Of a stretch of 64,000 nucleotides of DNA, positions 28,629 through 37,521 are shown piece by piece (within the stretch, counting starts at the first letter, position 1; each line of letters begins with the position of its first letter). This DNA comes from SHZI01 sp031395645. GTDB lineage: Bacteria; Pseudomonadota; Gammaproteobacteria; Steroidobacterales; GCA-2729495. Made by a program: the position numbers and the translations under genes. The notes beneath the pieces were generated by a model, which worked only from the letters and a program-made list of their open reading frames with translations, did not search any database and was not told the DNA's origin. The DNA lies in contig JANNJM010000014.1 of assembly GCA_031395645.1 (NCBI GenBank), positions 8,868 to 72,867 of the forward strand, in the 5' to 3' direction.

Positions 28629-29009
28629 TCAGGGGTCTCGCGGATAGGCGAGGTCGTAGTCCATGAACGTAAGCTGCTTCTGCGCGTCGAAGATCATGAA
28701 GATCTGCAGGTCGCCCTGGCCGAGCCACCAGTTGTGGCCGGGAAGGGGGACGACGGCGACGGTGCTGTAAGCACAGCCGGTGTGTTCGTGGGTCCTTAAG
28801 CCGCAGCCATCCTGGAGGACGGCGTCGGAGTCGTGCCTGGCGAGGAAGCCGCGCACGTCCCGGAACGTCATCTGGAGCTGCAATTCCCGGCCAATCAGGT
28901 GCTCCGCGTAGGCCCGGTCGCTCTTGACGGTGCTGTCGCTACAGCCGGTGCAAAACGCCGCGATGCCGAGCCACAGCCATGACCGGGGCTCCGGAAGCTT
29001 CAGGCGCAT
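28629..29009 (-). CDS. small hypothetical lipoprotein
   Basis: A 126-residue protein with a signal peptide ending in lipobox FCTGC near residue 23, so probably lipid-anchored. The mature part has four cysteines or so and aromatic stretches (GHNWWLGQGDLQIFMIFD) but no family I recognise. ATG 29009 is chosen; an in-frame GTG at 29030 would add seven residues. Convergent with the LLM gene. Confidence 0.6.
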   Translation of the reverse strand: MRLKLPEPRSWLWLGIAAFCTGCSDSTVKSDRAYAEHLIGRELQLQMTFRDVRGFLARHDSDAVLQDGCGLRTHEHTGCAYSTVAVVPLPGHNWWLGQGDLQIFMIFDAQKQLTFMDYDLAYPRDP

Positions 29010-29122
29010 GACGTTACGAACGGTGTCCACACTTCAGTGTCTACCCATCGTGGCAGCAATCCAAGACTCTGCATTGTATTCTCAGGCCCTGACACCAGAT
29101 GACAGTGGGGGCTCCAGGAACC

Positions 29123-29752
29123 GTGAGCAAGGCTTTTACCCGCGAGACCGATCAGGACGAGGAGTCCGACCCGGCCGACCGCGAGCCGGCGAGTCCGCTG
29201 CCCGCGGGGTCTAAGAACTACATCACGCCGGGTGGGCTAAAGCGGCTCAGGGATGAGCTCGAGTACCTGCTGCGGAAAGACAGGCCAGCCGTCACTGCCG
29301 TGGTTTCGTGGGCGGCGAAAAACGGTGATCGCAGCGAGAACGCGGACTACCAGTACGGCAAGCGGCGGCTGCGCGAAATCGACCGGCGCATTCGCTTCCT
29401 GACGCGGCGGGTGGATGCCGCGGAGCTCGTAGAGGTGACCAGTGCACAGGATCAAAAGCGGGCCGGCCGGGTGTTCTTCGGCGCAACGGTGACGTATGCA
29501 GACGGGCAAGGCGCCGAGAGCACGGTCACCATCGTTGGCGTGGACGAGATCGACCTGAAGCGGCACCACATCAGCTGGGTGTCTCCACTGGCGCGGGCGC
29601 TGATGAAGGCGAAGGTGGGAGACGTCGTGGTCGTGCAGGTACCAGGCGGCACCGACGAACTCGAGGTCATCGGCATCCGCTACCTGCCGATCGAAACGCC
29701 GCCCTTCGTGCCGGTAACCGCGCCACTGGTCAGCGCACCCGATCGCAGCTAG
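29123..29752 (+). CDS. greB: transcription elongation factor GreB
   Basis: A 209-residue Gre factor that rescues backtracked RNA polymerase by stimulating transcript cleavage. The coiled-coil tip contains SENADYQYGKRRLREIDRRI, with the D and E-rich GDRSENADYQ tip residues, and the C-terminal FKBP-like domain has ISWVSPLARALMKAKVGD. GTG 29123 gives MSKAFTRETDQDE, the standard GreB start; an upstream ATG 29099 would add eight residues. The 35-residue acidic stretch before NYITPGG is slightly longer than in E. coli. Overlaps the convergent permease by four bases. Confidence 0.95.
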   Translation: MSKAFTRETDQDEESDPADREPASPLPAGSKNYITPGGLKRLRDELEYLLRKDRPAVTAVVSWAAKNGDRSENADYQYGKRRLREIDRRIRFLTRRVDAAELVEVTSAQDQKRAGRVFFGATVTYADGQGAESTVTIVGVDEIDLKRHHISWVSPLARALMKAKVGDVVVVQVPGGTDELEVIGIRYLPIETPPFVPVTAPLVSAPDRS

Positions 29753-31107
29753 CCGGGAGGCCTCCCCGGACCCGCTCGTTCCAGCCAGGCTGCCACGAAG
29801 AGCCCGAGCGCCAGCACGCCGATTCCTGCGACAGCGCCAACCCGCACGTACGCGAGGCTGGACCAGAGCACGAAGAGGCTGCTCGCCGTAAACAGCAGCG
29901 GCAGCACGGGGTACAGCGGCGCGCGGAACGGCCGCGGGGCGTCCGGCTGACGACGCCGCAGGATCATGAGTGCAATGCCACTCAGTGCCATGAACAGCCA
30001 GTACACCGGCGCGGTGTAATCCACGAGCGTGGCGAAACCCTGCCGGGTGGCGGTGCCGAGACCGATCAGGAACAGCGCGACGATGCTTTGCGCGGTGATC
30101 GCGGCGGCTGGCACGCCGCGCGAGTCGTTCCAGTCGCCGAGCCTGCCCAGGCCCGGCCAGTCCCGCGCTGCTGCAAACGTCGTTCTGGCGCCGACAATGA
30201 TGGTGGCATTGATGGAGGTCACGACGGCCGCGAAAACGACGGCGATCACCGGCAGGTCGGCACCCTCGGTGAACGCGATTTCCATCAGCATTGAGGCGGG
30301 GGCCGACGCGGACGCCAGGCCGGTCAGTCCGAGGCCGCGCCACAGCGCCCAGTTGATCACCAGGTAGAGCACGGTTACCGTCCCCAGCCCGAACATCAGC
30401 GCGCGGACCATGCCGCGTTTCGGATCGCGCATTTCCGACGAGAGCGTCGCAATCTCCGTCCAGCCGCCGTAGGCCAGCATCACGAACACCATGGCCAGGC
30501 CGAACGACGCCAGGCTGCCGTCGGTCGCGGGCGCCGGGTCGAGCGGCGGCATGCCCCGGACGACGAACAGCACGCCGATCAGGCCGATCAGCAGCATGCC
30601 GGCGACCAGTGCCAGCGTAAGCCCGACCTGCGTGTCGATGGCCGTCGACCGGCTGCGCAGGTTCAGCACGGTGTAGATGATCAGGGTGATTGCGGCATAG
30701 ACGGATGACCCCAGCGTGCCGATCGGCCACGCCGCCTGCAGGTAGTCGCCGAGCACGAAGGACAGCAGCGCCAGCGACCCCGTATTGATCACTGCGAAGC
30801 GCGCCCACGCAAACAGAAAACCCACGCGGCGCCCGTAGGCCAGGGTCAGGAACCGGTAGTCACCGCCCTGGCTGGGAAAGGCGGCCGCGAGCTCCGCGTA
30901 GCAGGTGGCGCCGAGCAGAGCGAGCAGCCCGCCCAGCAGCCAGGCGCCAAACAACGCGGCGTCCGAGCCGACATTGGCGGCCACGAGGGCTGGTGACTTG
31001 AACAGTCCGGCGCCGATCACCATGCCGACGGCCACCGAGGCTGCCGCGCGGGCTGTGAGGAGCCCGGCCGCCTTTTCCGTCTCCGGGGTGATGCGCTCGT
31101 GATTCAT
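29749..31107 (-). CDS. APC-family amino acid permease
   Basis: A 452-residue, roughly 12-helix transporter. ASVAVGMVIGAGLFKSPA is the TM1 motif, and GGDYRFLTLAYGRRVGFLFAWARF matches the TM2-TM3 region of LAT-type/APC permeases. A start at 31134 (adds MTELVVSRK) is also possible; GGAGG there sits only one base before the ATG, so 31107 is preferred with little certainty. Divergent from the TonB receptor gene. Substrate not predictable. Confidence 0.88.
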   Translation of the reverse strand: MNHERITPETEKAAGLLTARAAASVAVGMVIGAGLFKSPALVAANVGSDAALFGAWLLGGLLALLGATCYAELAAAFPSQGGDYRFLTLAYGRRVGFLFAWARFAVINTGSLALLSFVLGDYLQAAWPIGTLGSSVYAAITLIIYTVLNLRSRSTAIDTQVGLTLALVAGMLLIGLIGVLFVVRGMPPLDPAPATDGSLASFGLAMVFVMLAYGGWTEIATLSSEMRDPKRGMVRALMFGLGTVTVLYLVINWALWRGLGLTGLASASAPASMLMEIAFTEGADLPVIAVVFAAVVTSINATIIVGARTTFAAARDWPGLGRLGDWNDSRGVPAAAITAQSIVALFLIGLGTATRQGFATLVDYTAPVYWLFMALSGIALMILRRRQPDAPRPFRAPLYPVLPLLFTASSLFVLWSSLAYVRVGAVAGIGVLALGLFVAAWLERAGPGRPPG

Positions 31108-31151
31108 TTTGCGGGATACTACAAGCTCCGTCATTCCTCCGGAGATTCAAA

Positions 31152-33650
31152 GTGCGGATTCGCCCCTGGTCGCTCGTCGTTGGTCTTGCCGTGGCCGCTC
31201 TTGCTCTGCCTGTGCCGCAGGTGCTGGCCCAGAGCCAGGCAGGACCAAAAAAGGATGACCTCGACACCGTCATCGTGATCGGCTCCCGGGTGGGCGAGCG
31301 CACTGCACTGGATACGCCAGTCCCTGTGGATGTCCTCGGCGGCAATGAGTTGCGCGCCACCGGGGCCGTCGGCGGCGAACTCGGCCAGGCATTGTCGGTG
31401 CTGGCACCGTCGTTCAACTTCCCGCGCCAGTCCAACTCCGGCTCCTCCGACCTGGTGCGCGCCGGGCAGTTGCGGGGCATGAGCCCGGACCAGATGCTGG
31501 TCCTCGTGAACGGCCGAAGGCGCCACACCTCCGCGATCGTCAACACCGAAACCAAGATCGGGCGGGGCACGGCGGCGGTGGATTTCAACAACATCCCGCT
31601 GAATGCGATCCAGCGCGTCGAAGTCCTGCGTGACGGCGCCGGTGCACTCTACGGCTCGGATGCAATTGCCGGTGTGGTGAACCTGGTGCTGGATGACCGT
31701 CCCGGGTTTGACAGCAATGTCTCCTACGGGCAGCACCGCACTGATCTGCAGCCGGTCAATCAGACTATCAATGACGGCGAGACGTTTACGCTCGATGCGA
31801 AGTACGGCTGGCAACTGGCCGACGCTGGCTTCTTCAAGGTGGGGGCGGCTTTCAGGGACCGGAACGGCACGAATCGGGCTGGCTTCGATCAGGTGCCGTT
31901 CTTCGAGGAGCAGACGCCCGATAACCTGGCGCTCGCTGGTCAGCGCAACTACGCCGAGGGCGATCCGAATCTGGACGAGCTGAACCTTTGGTTCAACGGC
32001 GTCGTGCCGCTCAGTGGCAGCGTCGAGCTGTACACCTTCGGTACTTACGGCAACCGTGACAGTGATGGCGGCGGCGCCTTTTTTCGCTATCCCGACAGCT
32101 TCAGCACCGTGAAGTCGGTCTATCCCCAGGGCTTCCGCCCGGAGACCTACGGTGAAGACGAAGACTACGCCGGCACTGTCGGCCTGCGCGGGGAGGCCGG
32201 TGGGTGGGATCTGGAAACCGCCTTGAGCTATGGTCGTAACGAGTTCGTGTTTGGTGTCGATCAATCGATCAACGCTTCGCTGGGCCCGGACAGTCCCACC
32301 TCCTTCGAGTCCGGGACCTTCGAGAGCGAGCAGGCCATCCTCGGCCTCAACGCCAGCCGCAACTTTGCCGTGAGCTGGCTGCAGGCGCCCCTTGCAGTAG
32401 CTCTGGGCGCCGAGTACCGCACTGAGGACTACTCCACGCAGCGCGGTGACCTGGCGTCCTACCAGGCAGGCAGCTATGGGAATGCCGGTTGCAGTACGCT
32501 GGATGATCCCATTGACCCCGACGACATCGACTTTTTCTGCGCCATTGGCGCCCAGGCTGCTCCGGGCCTTACTCCCGAAGACGAGATAGCCATCGATCGG
32601 CGTGTGGTCAGCGTATTCGCCGAGGCAGGTGCCGAACTGACGGAGCGCCTCTTTGTCGATATAGCTGCACGCTTCGAGGACTACGACGATTTTGGTTCCG
32701 CCCTCACCGGCAAGCTGGCCGGCCGTTACGAACTGACGGACGCGGTGGCGCTGCGTGCGGCCGTTTCCAACAGCTTCCGGGCACCGAATATTGCCCAGCT
32801 GGGCTTTTCGGATACCACCCTTAACTTTGGGAATGATCGCGAGCTGATTCGCACCCGCACTCTGCGCGTTGACGACCCGATTGCCCGGTCACTCGGTGCG
32901 CAGGACCTGGATGAGGAGACCTCTTTGAATCTGAGCGCCGGTGTGGTGGGCCAGTTTGAGGGCCTGCGCTTCAGCCTGGACGTGTTCCAGATCGACGTCG
33001 ACGACCGTATAACGTTGTCAGAACGGCTGTTCGGTGACCTCGTTACGCCATTCATCAATGCACAGCCAGGCGGCGCTGATATCGATTCCGTGCGCTTTTT
33101 TACCAACGCTGTGGACACCCAGACGCGCGGCTTCGATGCGGTGCTCAGTTACGCGGCTTCGTGGCTGGGCGGGGACTTCCAGGTTTCCACGGCCTACAAC
33201 TATTCGCAGGTCGATGTGCAGACGGTGCGCAATTCGCCAGAGCTCGTTGCTGTCGACCCTGCGCTCAGTCTGGTCGGCGTGGAGGAACTCAACACCCTGG
33301 AGGACGCGAGCCCCGACAGCAAGCTCATCCTGAGCGGTACCTGGTCGGGGGATCACCTGGACCTGCAGGGTCGCGTGTCGCGCTACGACAGTGCCGTGCG
33401 CGTCTTCAACTTCGGCGGCGGCTTCGAACCGCGCCAGGAGTACGGCGCGGAGTTCCAGGTGGACGTGGAAGCAGGATTCCGGTTTACGGAGCAGCTGGCG
33501 CTGTACGTCGGCGCCGCGAATCTGCTGGATGAGTACCCTGACCTCTCATCCGACGACATCAACTACTTCGGGAATCTGCCGTATGACATCCTGTCGCCAA
33601 TCGGCGTGAACGGCCGCTATCTCTACGCACGAGTGAATTTCAAGTACTAG
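31152..33650 (+). CDS. TonB-dependent outer-membrane receptor
   Basis: An 832-residue receptor. A signal peptide ends near residue 27 (VLAQSQA); the plug domain follows with VIGSRVGERTALDTPVPVDV, MLVLVNGRRRHTSAIVN and VEVLRDGAGALYGSDAIAGV; the rest is a 22-strand-type barrel ending YLYARVNFKY with a C-terminal aromatic. GTG 31152 has GGAG seven bases upstream. The ligand is unknown; there is no neighbouring siderophore or B12 gene. Confidence 0.93.
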   Translation: MRIRPWSLVVGLAVAALALPVPQVLAQSQAGPKKDDLDTVIVIGSRVGERTALDTPVPVDVLGGNELRATGAVGGELGQALSVLAPSFNFPRQSNSGSSDLVRAGQLRGMSPDQMLVLVNGRRRHTSAIVNTETKIGRGTAAVDFNNIPLNAIQRVEVLRDGAGALYGSDAIAGVVNLVLDDRPGFDSNVSYGQHRTDLQPVNQTINDGETFTLDAKYGWQLADAGFFKVGAAFRDRNGTNRAGFDQVPFFEEQTPDNLALAGQRNYAEGDPNLDELNLWFNGVVPLSGSVELYTFGTYGNRDSDGGGAFFRYPDSFSTVKSVYPQGFRPETYGEDEDYAGTVGLRGEAGGWDLETALSYGRNEFVFGVDQSINASLGPDSPTSFESGTFESEQAILGLNASRNFAVSWLQAPLAVALGAEYRTEDYSTQRGDLASYQAGSYGNAGCSTLDDPIDPDDIDFFCAIGAQAAPGLTPEDEIAIDRRVVSVFAEAGAELTERLFVDIAARFEDYDDFGSALTGKLAGRYELTDAVALRAAVSNSFRAPNIAQLGFSDTTLNFGNDRELIRTRTLRVDDPIARSLGAQDLDEETSLNLSAGVVGQFEGLRFSLDVFQIDVDDRITLSERLFGDLVTPFINAQPGGADIDSVRFFTNAVDTQTRGFDAVLSYAASWLGGDFQVSTAYNYSQVDVQTVRNSPELVAVDPALSLVGVEELNTLEDASPDSKLILSGTWSGDHLDLQGRVSRYDSAVRVFNFGGGFEPRQEYGAEFQVDVEAGFRFTEQLALYVGAANLLDEYPDLSSDDINYFGNLPYDILSPIGVNGRYLYARVNFKY

Positions 33651-33688
33651 GAACGCCAAACGTCGCGGCCGGAGCCGTAGCGACCGGA

Positions 33689-33717
33689 GTCCGTGCCCCG
33701 CTTAGCGGGCCACGGAC
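33689..33717. terminator. hairpin containing the yidB-like stop codon
   Basis: GTCCGTGCCCCGC at 33689-33701 pairs with GCGGGCCACGGAC at 33705-33717 (one mismatch) around a three-base loop TTA, which is the minus-strand stop codon of the yidB-like remnant. It lies 39 bases after the TonB receptor stop and could terminate transcription from both sides. No clear T-tract. Confidence 0.55.
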
Positions 33718-34025
33718 TTCAGCAATGCGCCCAGCACGCTTTCGGGCGAAACAGACTGCGGCAACTCACCCTTCGGCGTGAACTGGTTGATCAGCTCCGG
33801 CAGCATCTTGGCTAGCGCACCGCCGGCCTCGCCCACGGGCAGGTTGGCGTGCTTGGCAAACTCCTGCAGCGTGCCGCTTCCCAGGACGTCCGTGATCTGC
33901 TTGGCGGACACTGGTTTGTTCGGTCCTGTGGAGAGCCACGATTGGGCGAGGTCGCCGAGGCCCTTGCTGTCGAAGGCCTTGATCAGGCCGGCGAGCCCAC
34001 CAGTGCCGCCGGTTACAATCTGCTC
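33702..34025 (-). pseudogene. YidB-like (DUF937) gene, N-terminally truncated
   Basis: About 105 codons match the C-terminal two thirds of YidB-like proteins: GGLAGLIKAFDSKGLGDLAQ, SWLSTGPNKPVSAKQITDVL and PELINQFTPKGELPQ. The family normally has about 40-50 more residues in front. Here the match stops at about 34020, and trmO starts divergently at 34038. The open frame does continue upstream to 34247, but only antisense to trmO with no family likeness, and no ATG/GTG/TTG lies at the edge of the matching part. I read it as a gene that lost its 5' end; translation from a rare start is not excluded. Confidence 0.65.
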
Positions 34026-34037
34026 CCGAGCCGCACC

Positions 34038-34877
34038 ATGATCTCCAGCAAACCGCCATCCCGTCTCACCCTCGAACCCATCGGCGTGGTCCGCAGCCTG
34101 CTCAAATCCAAGGCGGAGGCCGCCCGGCAGCCGGCCGCGGCGACCGACACGACCGCGCGTATCGAGCTCTATCCGGATCGACACTTCGAGCACGCGCTTG
34201 AAGATCTGGAGGGCTGGGGGCGGATCTGGGTGCTGTTCTGGTTTCATCTGAACGACTCCTGGCGCCCCAAGGTGTTACCACCCCGCAGTGCCTCGGGGCG
34301 CAAGGGCGTGTTTGCCACCCGGTCGCCGTACCGGCCCAATCCGCTGGGGTTGTCGGCGGTCCGGCTGGAACGCATTGAGGGCCTGACGCTGCACATCCGC
34401 GATGTGGATCTCGTCGACGGGACTCCCGTGCTCGATATCAAGCCCTACGTGCCTTACACGGATGCCTACCCCGACGCGGCCACGGGCTGGCTCCACGACG
34501 AGGCCATGGCTGACCGGCACGTCGTTGGCCTCACTACGCCGCCCGATCCCATCGCCGCCTGGGCAGTCCACTTCGAGCCGCTGGCCGCGGAGCAGGCCGC
34601 CTGGATCGAGGCCCGCTCAGGCTTTCCGCTGCGGGCACGAGTGACCGCCACGCTGATGCTCGGTCCCCAGCCGCACGCCTACCGGCGTATCCGGCGCGAC
34701 GGACCGGACTACCGCCTCAAGGTGAAGGAGTGGCGGGTGCGGTTTGCGCTAGCGCAGCGCGACGTACGGGTGCTGGCCATCAGCTCGGGCTACCGGCCCG
34801 CCGAAATCGCCAAGTCGGCCGGCACGGGCGAGGATCCGCTCGCCATCCACCGTGACTTCCGGGCGGGGTGGAAGTAG
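34038..34877 (+). CDS. trmO: tRNA (N6-threonylcarbamoyladenosine(37)-N6)-methyltransferase TrmO
   Basis: A 279-residue TsaA/TrmO-family enzyme that methylates t6A37 in tRNA-Thr using S-adenosylmethionine. LEPIGVVRS, ALEDLEGWGRIWVLFWFH, GVFATRSPYRPNPLGLSAV and DLVDGTPVLDIKPYVPYTDA are the family signature. The C-terminal part (IEARSGFPLRARVTATLML onwards) is the extra domain of the gammaproteobacterial type. ATG 34038 is taken because the conserved N-terminus starts 12 residues later. Followed 26 bases later by gabT. Confidence 0.94.
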   Translation: MISSKPPSRLTLEPIGVVRSLLKSKAEAARQPAAATDTTARIELYPDRHFEHALEDLEGWGRIWVLFWFHLNDSWRPKVLPPRSASGRKGVFATRSPYRPNPLGLSAVRLERIEGLTLHIRDVDLVDGTPVLDIKPYVPYTDAYPDAATGWLHDEAMADRHVVGLTTPPDPIAAWAVHFEPLAAEQAAWIEARSGFPLRARVTATLMLGPQPHAYRRIRRDGPDYRLKVKEWRVRFALAQRDVRVLAISSGYRPAEIAKSAGTGEDPLAIHRDFRAGWK

Positions 34878-34903
34878 GCTCGCTGCATCAACGGGAGACC
34901 ACC

Positions 34904-36220
34904 ATGAGCAGCAACAAAGAACTGCAACAGCGCCGGGAGCTGGCCATGGCACGGGGCATGCCAAGCCAGTTGGCCGTCTACGTGGACCGGGCGGCGAACG
35001 CCGAGCTCTGGGACGTCGAAGGCCGCCGCTACATCGACTTCGGCACCGGCATCGCCGTGCTGAACACCGGCCACCTGCACCCGGGCGTACAGGCCGCCGT
35101 CCGCCAGCAGCTCGACCGCTTCAGTCATACCTGCTTCATGGTGACGCCCTACGAGTCGGCCGTTGCCCTCGCCGAGAAACTGAACGCGCTCGCGCCGGGC
35201 AAGACGCCGAAGAAAACGCTGTTCGTCACGACCGGCGCCGAAGCGGTCGAGAACGCGGTGAAGATCGCGCGCGTACACACGGGCCGCACCGGGGTTATCA
35301 GCTTCGGCGGCGCCTTCCACGGCCGCACGTTGCTGGCGATGGGGCTCACCGGCAAGGTCTCGCCCTACAAGGCGGGCTTCGGGCCGTTCCCGGCGGAAAT
35401 CTTCCACGCGCCGTTTCCGGTTGCGTATCACGGCGTGAGCGTAGCCGACGCGCTGGCCGGGCTGGACCGGCTGTTCGCCGAGGACATCGAGCCGGCACGG
35501 GTGGCTGCGATTATTGTGGAGCCCGTGCAGGGGGAAGGTGGTTTCTATATTGCCCCGCCGGAATTTCTGCGGGCCTTGCGCGCGCTGTGTGATCAGCACG
35601 GCATCGTATTGATTGCCGATGAGATTCAGACCGGCTTCGGTCGCACGGGTAAGATGTTCGCGATGGAACACGCCGGCGTAGAGGCGGACCTGATGACCGT
35701 TGCCAAGAGTCTCGCCGGCGGCTTCCCGCTGGCCGGGGTCATCGGCAAGGCGACCATCATGGACGCACCTGCGCCCGGCGGCCTCGGCGGCACCTACGCA
35801 GCCTCGCCGATCGGTTGCGCCGCGGGACTGGCCGTGCTTGAAGCCATGCACAAGGAGCAGCTGCCGGCGCGTGCGAATCAAATCGGCGAGCTCATCACGG
35901 GCCGACTCCGCAGCCTCGCCAGCCGGTTCAATTGTATCGGCGACGTGCGCGGCCTCGGCGCGATGGTTGCCATGGAGTTGGTGCGGGACGGCCAGGCTGA
36001 TCAGCCGAATGCCGAGCTAACCCGGGAGCTTACGCTGACGGCCGCCTGCAACGGCCTCATCCTGCTCTCCTGCGGCCAGCACAAGAACGTGGTGCGCTTC
36101 CTCGTTGCGCTGACCGCCAGCGACGCGGTGATCAGCGAAGGGCTGGATATTCTCGACCGCACGCTGGCCGAGTTGATGACCTCAGCTGCCGCACCGGCAG
36201 CCCGCCAGCGGCAGGCCTGA
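34904..36220 (+). CDS. gabT: 4-aminobutyrate aminotransferase
   Basis: A 438-residue class III PLP aminotransferase, probably GABA to succinic semialdehyde with 2-oxoglutarate as acceptor. Motifs: GIAVLNTGHLHPGV, TTGAEAVENAVKIAR (PLP phosphate), IIVEPVQGEGGF, DEIQTGFGRTG and the Schiff-base lysine in TVAKSLAGGFPLAGV. Sequence is closest to GabT; 5-aminovalerate or another omega-amino acid is possible. ATG 34904 has GGGAG nearby. No succinic semialdehyde dehydrogenase lies next to it. Confidence 0.9.
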   Translation: MSSNKELQQRRELAMARGMPSQLAVYVDRAANAELWDVEGRRYIDFGTGIAVLNTGHLHPGVQAAVRQQLDRFSHTCFMVTPYESAVALAEKLNALAPGKTPKKTLFVTTGAEAVENAVKIARVHTGRTGVISFGGAFHGRTLLAMGLTGKVSPYKAGFGPFPAEIFHAPFPVAYHGVSVADALAGLDRLFAEDIEPARVAAIIVEPVQGEGGFYIAPPEFLRALRALCDQHGIVLIADEIQTGFGRTGKMFAMEHAGVEADLMTVAKSLAGGFPLAGVIGKATIMDAPAPGGLGGTYAASPIGCAAGLAVLEAMHKEQLPARANQIGELITGRLRSLASRFNCIGDVRGLGAMVAMELVRDGQADQPNAELTRELTLTAACNGLILLSCGQHKNVVRFLVALTASDAVISEGLDILDRTLAELMTSAAAPAARQRQA

Positions 36221-36224
36221 GCGG

Positions 36225-36668
36225 GTGAGTCTCGCGTGGTTCGCACTGGCGGTGCTGATCGGCGCCGGCCTCTCCGTGCAGGTCGGACTGAACGCCCAGC
36301 TGCGGCAGCAATTCGGCGATCCCGCTTTGGCCGCGCTGGGAAACTTTCTCGTTGGCACGGCGGCGCTGTTGGTCTATCTCATCGTGATGCGCGCTAACTG
36401 GCCCTCGGTCGGAACGCTCCGCGCGGTGCCTGCGACCCAATGGCTGGGCGGGCTGCTGGGTGCCTCCTACGTGGCAGCGGCCGCGCTGCTGGGGCCGCGA
36501 CTCGGCTCCGCGACACTGCTTGCACTGATCGTCGCCGGGCAGCTGCTCATGTCGCTGTTGCTGGACCACTACGGCTGGGTTGGCTTCGAACCGCACGCAA
36601 TGAACGGGTGGAGGTTGCTGGGTGCGGCGTTGTTGATTGTGGGAGTAGTGCTGATCGTGCGGTACTGA
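36225..36668 (+). CDS. DMT-superfamily small membrane protein (YdcZ/DUF606)
   Basis: A 147-residue protein with five hydrophobic helices. AGLSVQVGLNAQLRQQFGDP, AALGNFLVGTAAL and GGLLGASYVAAAALLGPRLG, plus IVAGQLLMSLLLDHYGW, are the YdcZ/DUF606 pattern. Such single-domain proteins work as dimers. GTG 36225 begins four bases after gabT, so it is probably co-transcribed; export of an amine is a guess. Confidence 0.88.
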   Translation: MSLAWFALAVLIGAGLSVQVGLNAQLRQQFGDPALAALGNFLVGTAALLVYLIVMRANWPSVGTLRAVPATQWLGGLLGASYVAAAALLGPRLGSATLLALIVAGQLLMSLLLDHYGWVGFEPHAMNGWRLLGAALLIVGVVLIVRY

Positions 36669-36681
36669 TGTCCACGCTCAG

Positions 36682-37101
36682 TTACCGACTCCAGTCCGCG
36701 ACCTCAAGGTCCTGAAACGCTGCGAAGTGCCGCGTGTTCGACGTTACCAGCACAAGATTCTGCGTACTGGCGATAGCCGCGATCTGGCCATCAATAAATG
36801 GGGTGGCTTTGCTGGTTGCTTCGAGCCGCACCCTCTCCCGCGCATGCCATTCGGCAGCCGACAGGTCGTAGGGGAGGATGGGAAACCTGTCCCGGACAAC
36901 GCTCTGCACGTAAAAATCGAGAGTGCTGCGTCGCTTCCCATCCGCCAGGCGTGCTACGCCGAAAATGAGCTCATGCCAGACCAGTGCCGCGATGGCGCAC
37001 TGCCCCGCGCGTTGCTCCAGCCGGCGAACGAGGCGTGCATTGGGCGACGCCAGGGTTGGTTCCGCTACCACCGAAGTGTCCAGCAGGAAACGCAGAGTCA
37101 C
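36682..37101 (-). CDS. PIN-domain toxin VapC-like
   Basis: A 139-residue PIN ribonuclease toxin. The acidic site is visible: D in FLLDTSVVAEP, E in LVWHELIFGV, D in TPFIDGQIAAIA, and a late SNTRHF. GTG 37101 overlaps the antitoxin stop by four bases (GTGA), so translation is coupled. Its 3' end is 13 bases from the convergent YdcZ-like gene. Confidence 0.9.
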   Translation of the reverse strand: MTLRFLLDTSVVAEPTLASPNARLVRRLEQRAGQCAIAALVWHELIFGVARLADGKRRSTLDFYVQSVVRDRFPILPYDLSAAEWHARERVRLEATSKATPFIDGQIAAIASTQNLVLVTSNTRHFAAFQDLEVADWSR

Positions 37102-37376
37102 AGTCGGACTTTGCGTGCTGGCCGCGGGTCACGCAGTGCCTGGAAAAAGCCTCTGTCCAGGCCAAGGTCCTGGACGCCAAACCGCTCACGAAACTCGGCG
37201 CAGGCCTCGCCAAAAGTGGACTGCCGCCGCTCAAGAGTGGCGTACTCGGCCGGCGACATGATGACGGCGACGGGCTGGCCGCGCCGGGTGACCTGAACCA
37301 CCCGCCCGGACTGCACGTCGTCCAGAATGGCAGGCAGGTTGGCACGGGCCGAACCCACTGAGTAAAGCTTCTTCAT
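37098..37376 (-). CDS. Phd/YefM-family antitoxin
   Basis: A 92-residue antitoxin: MKKLYSVGSARANLPAILDD and VVQVTRRGQPVAVIMSPAEY form the Phd/YefM DNA-binding domain, followed by a toxin-binding tail rich in charged residues. In-frame ATGs at 37391 and 37376 are both possible; 37376 begins where the family does. Pairs with the PIN gene it overlaps; Phd-PIN pairs are a normal combination. The 145-base gap to the divergent flavoprotein should contain its autoregulated promoter. Confidence 0.88.
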   Translation of the reverse strand: MKKLYSVGSARANLPAILDDVQSGRVVQVTRRGQPVAVIMSPAEYATLERRQSTFGEACAEFRERFGVQDLGLDRGFFQALRDPRPARKVRL

Positions 37377-37521
37377 TTCTAAAGTGTACATGACGTTGTA
37401 CATCGGCAGGAAACGAGGCGCTAACATTCTGGGGTTAAAGCTGCGACGCCTCCAGAAGCAAATCCTTGCAAAATCGCGGGATTCTCCGACCGGCAGGGGA
37501 GCGCTGTGACAGAATATCGGG

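Noticed and set aside
31131..32264. 377-codon minus-strand frame over the TonB receptor
   Set aside because: Shadow of the receptor gene; no domain pattern.
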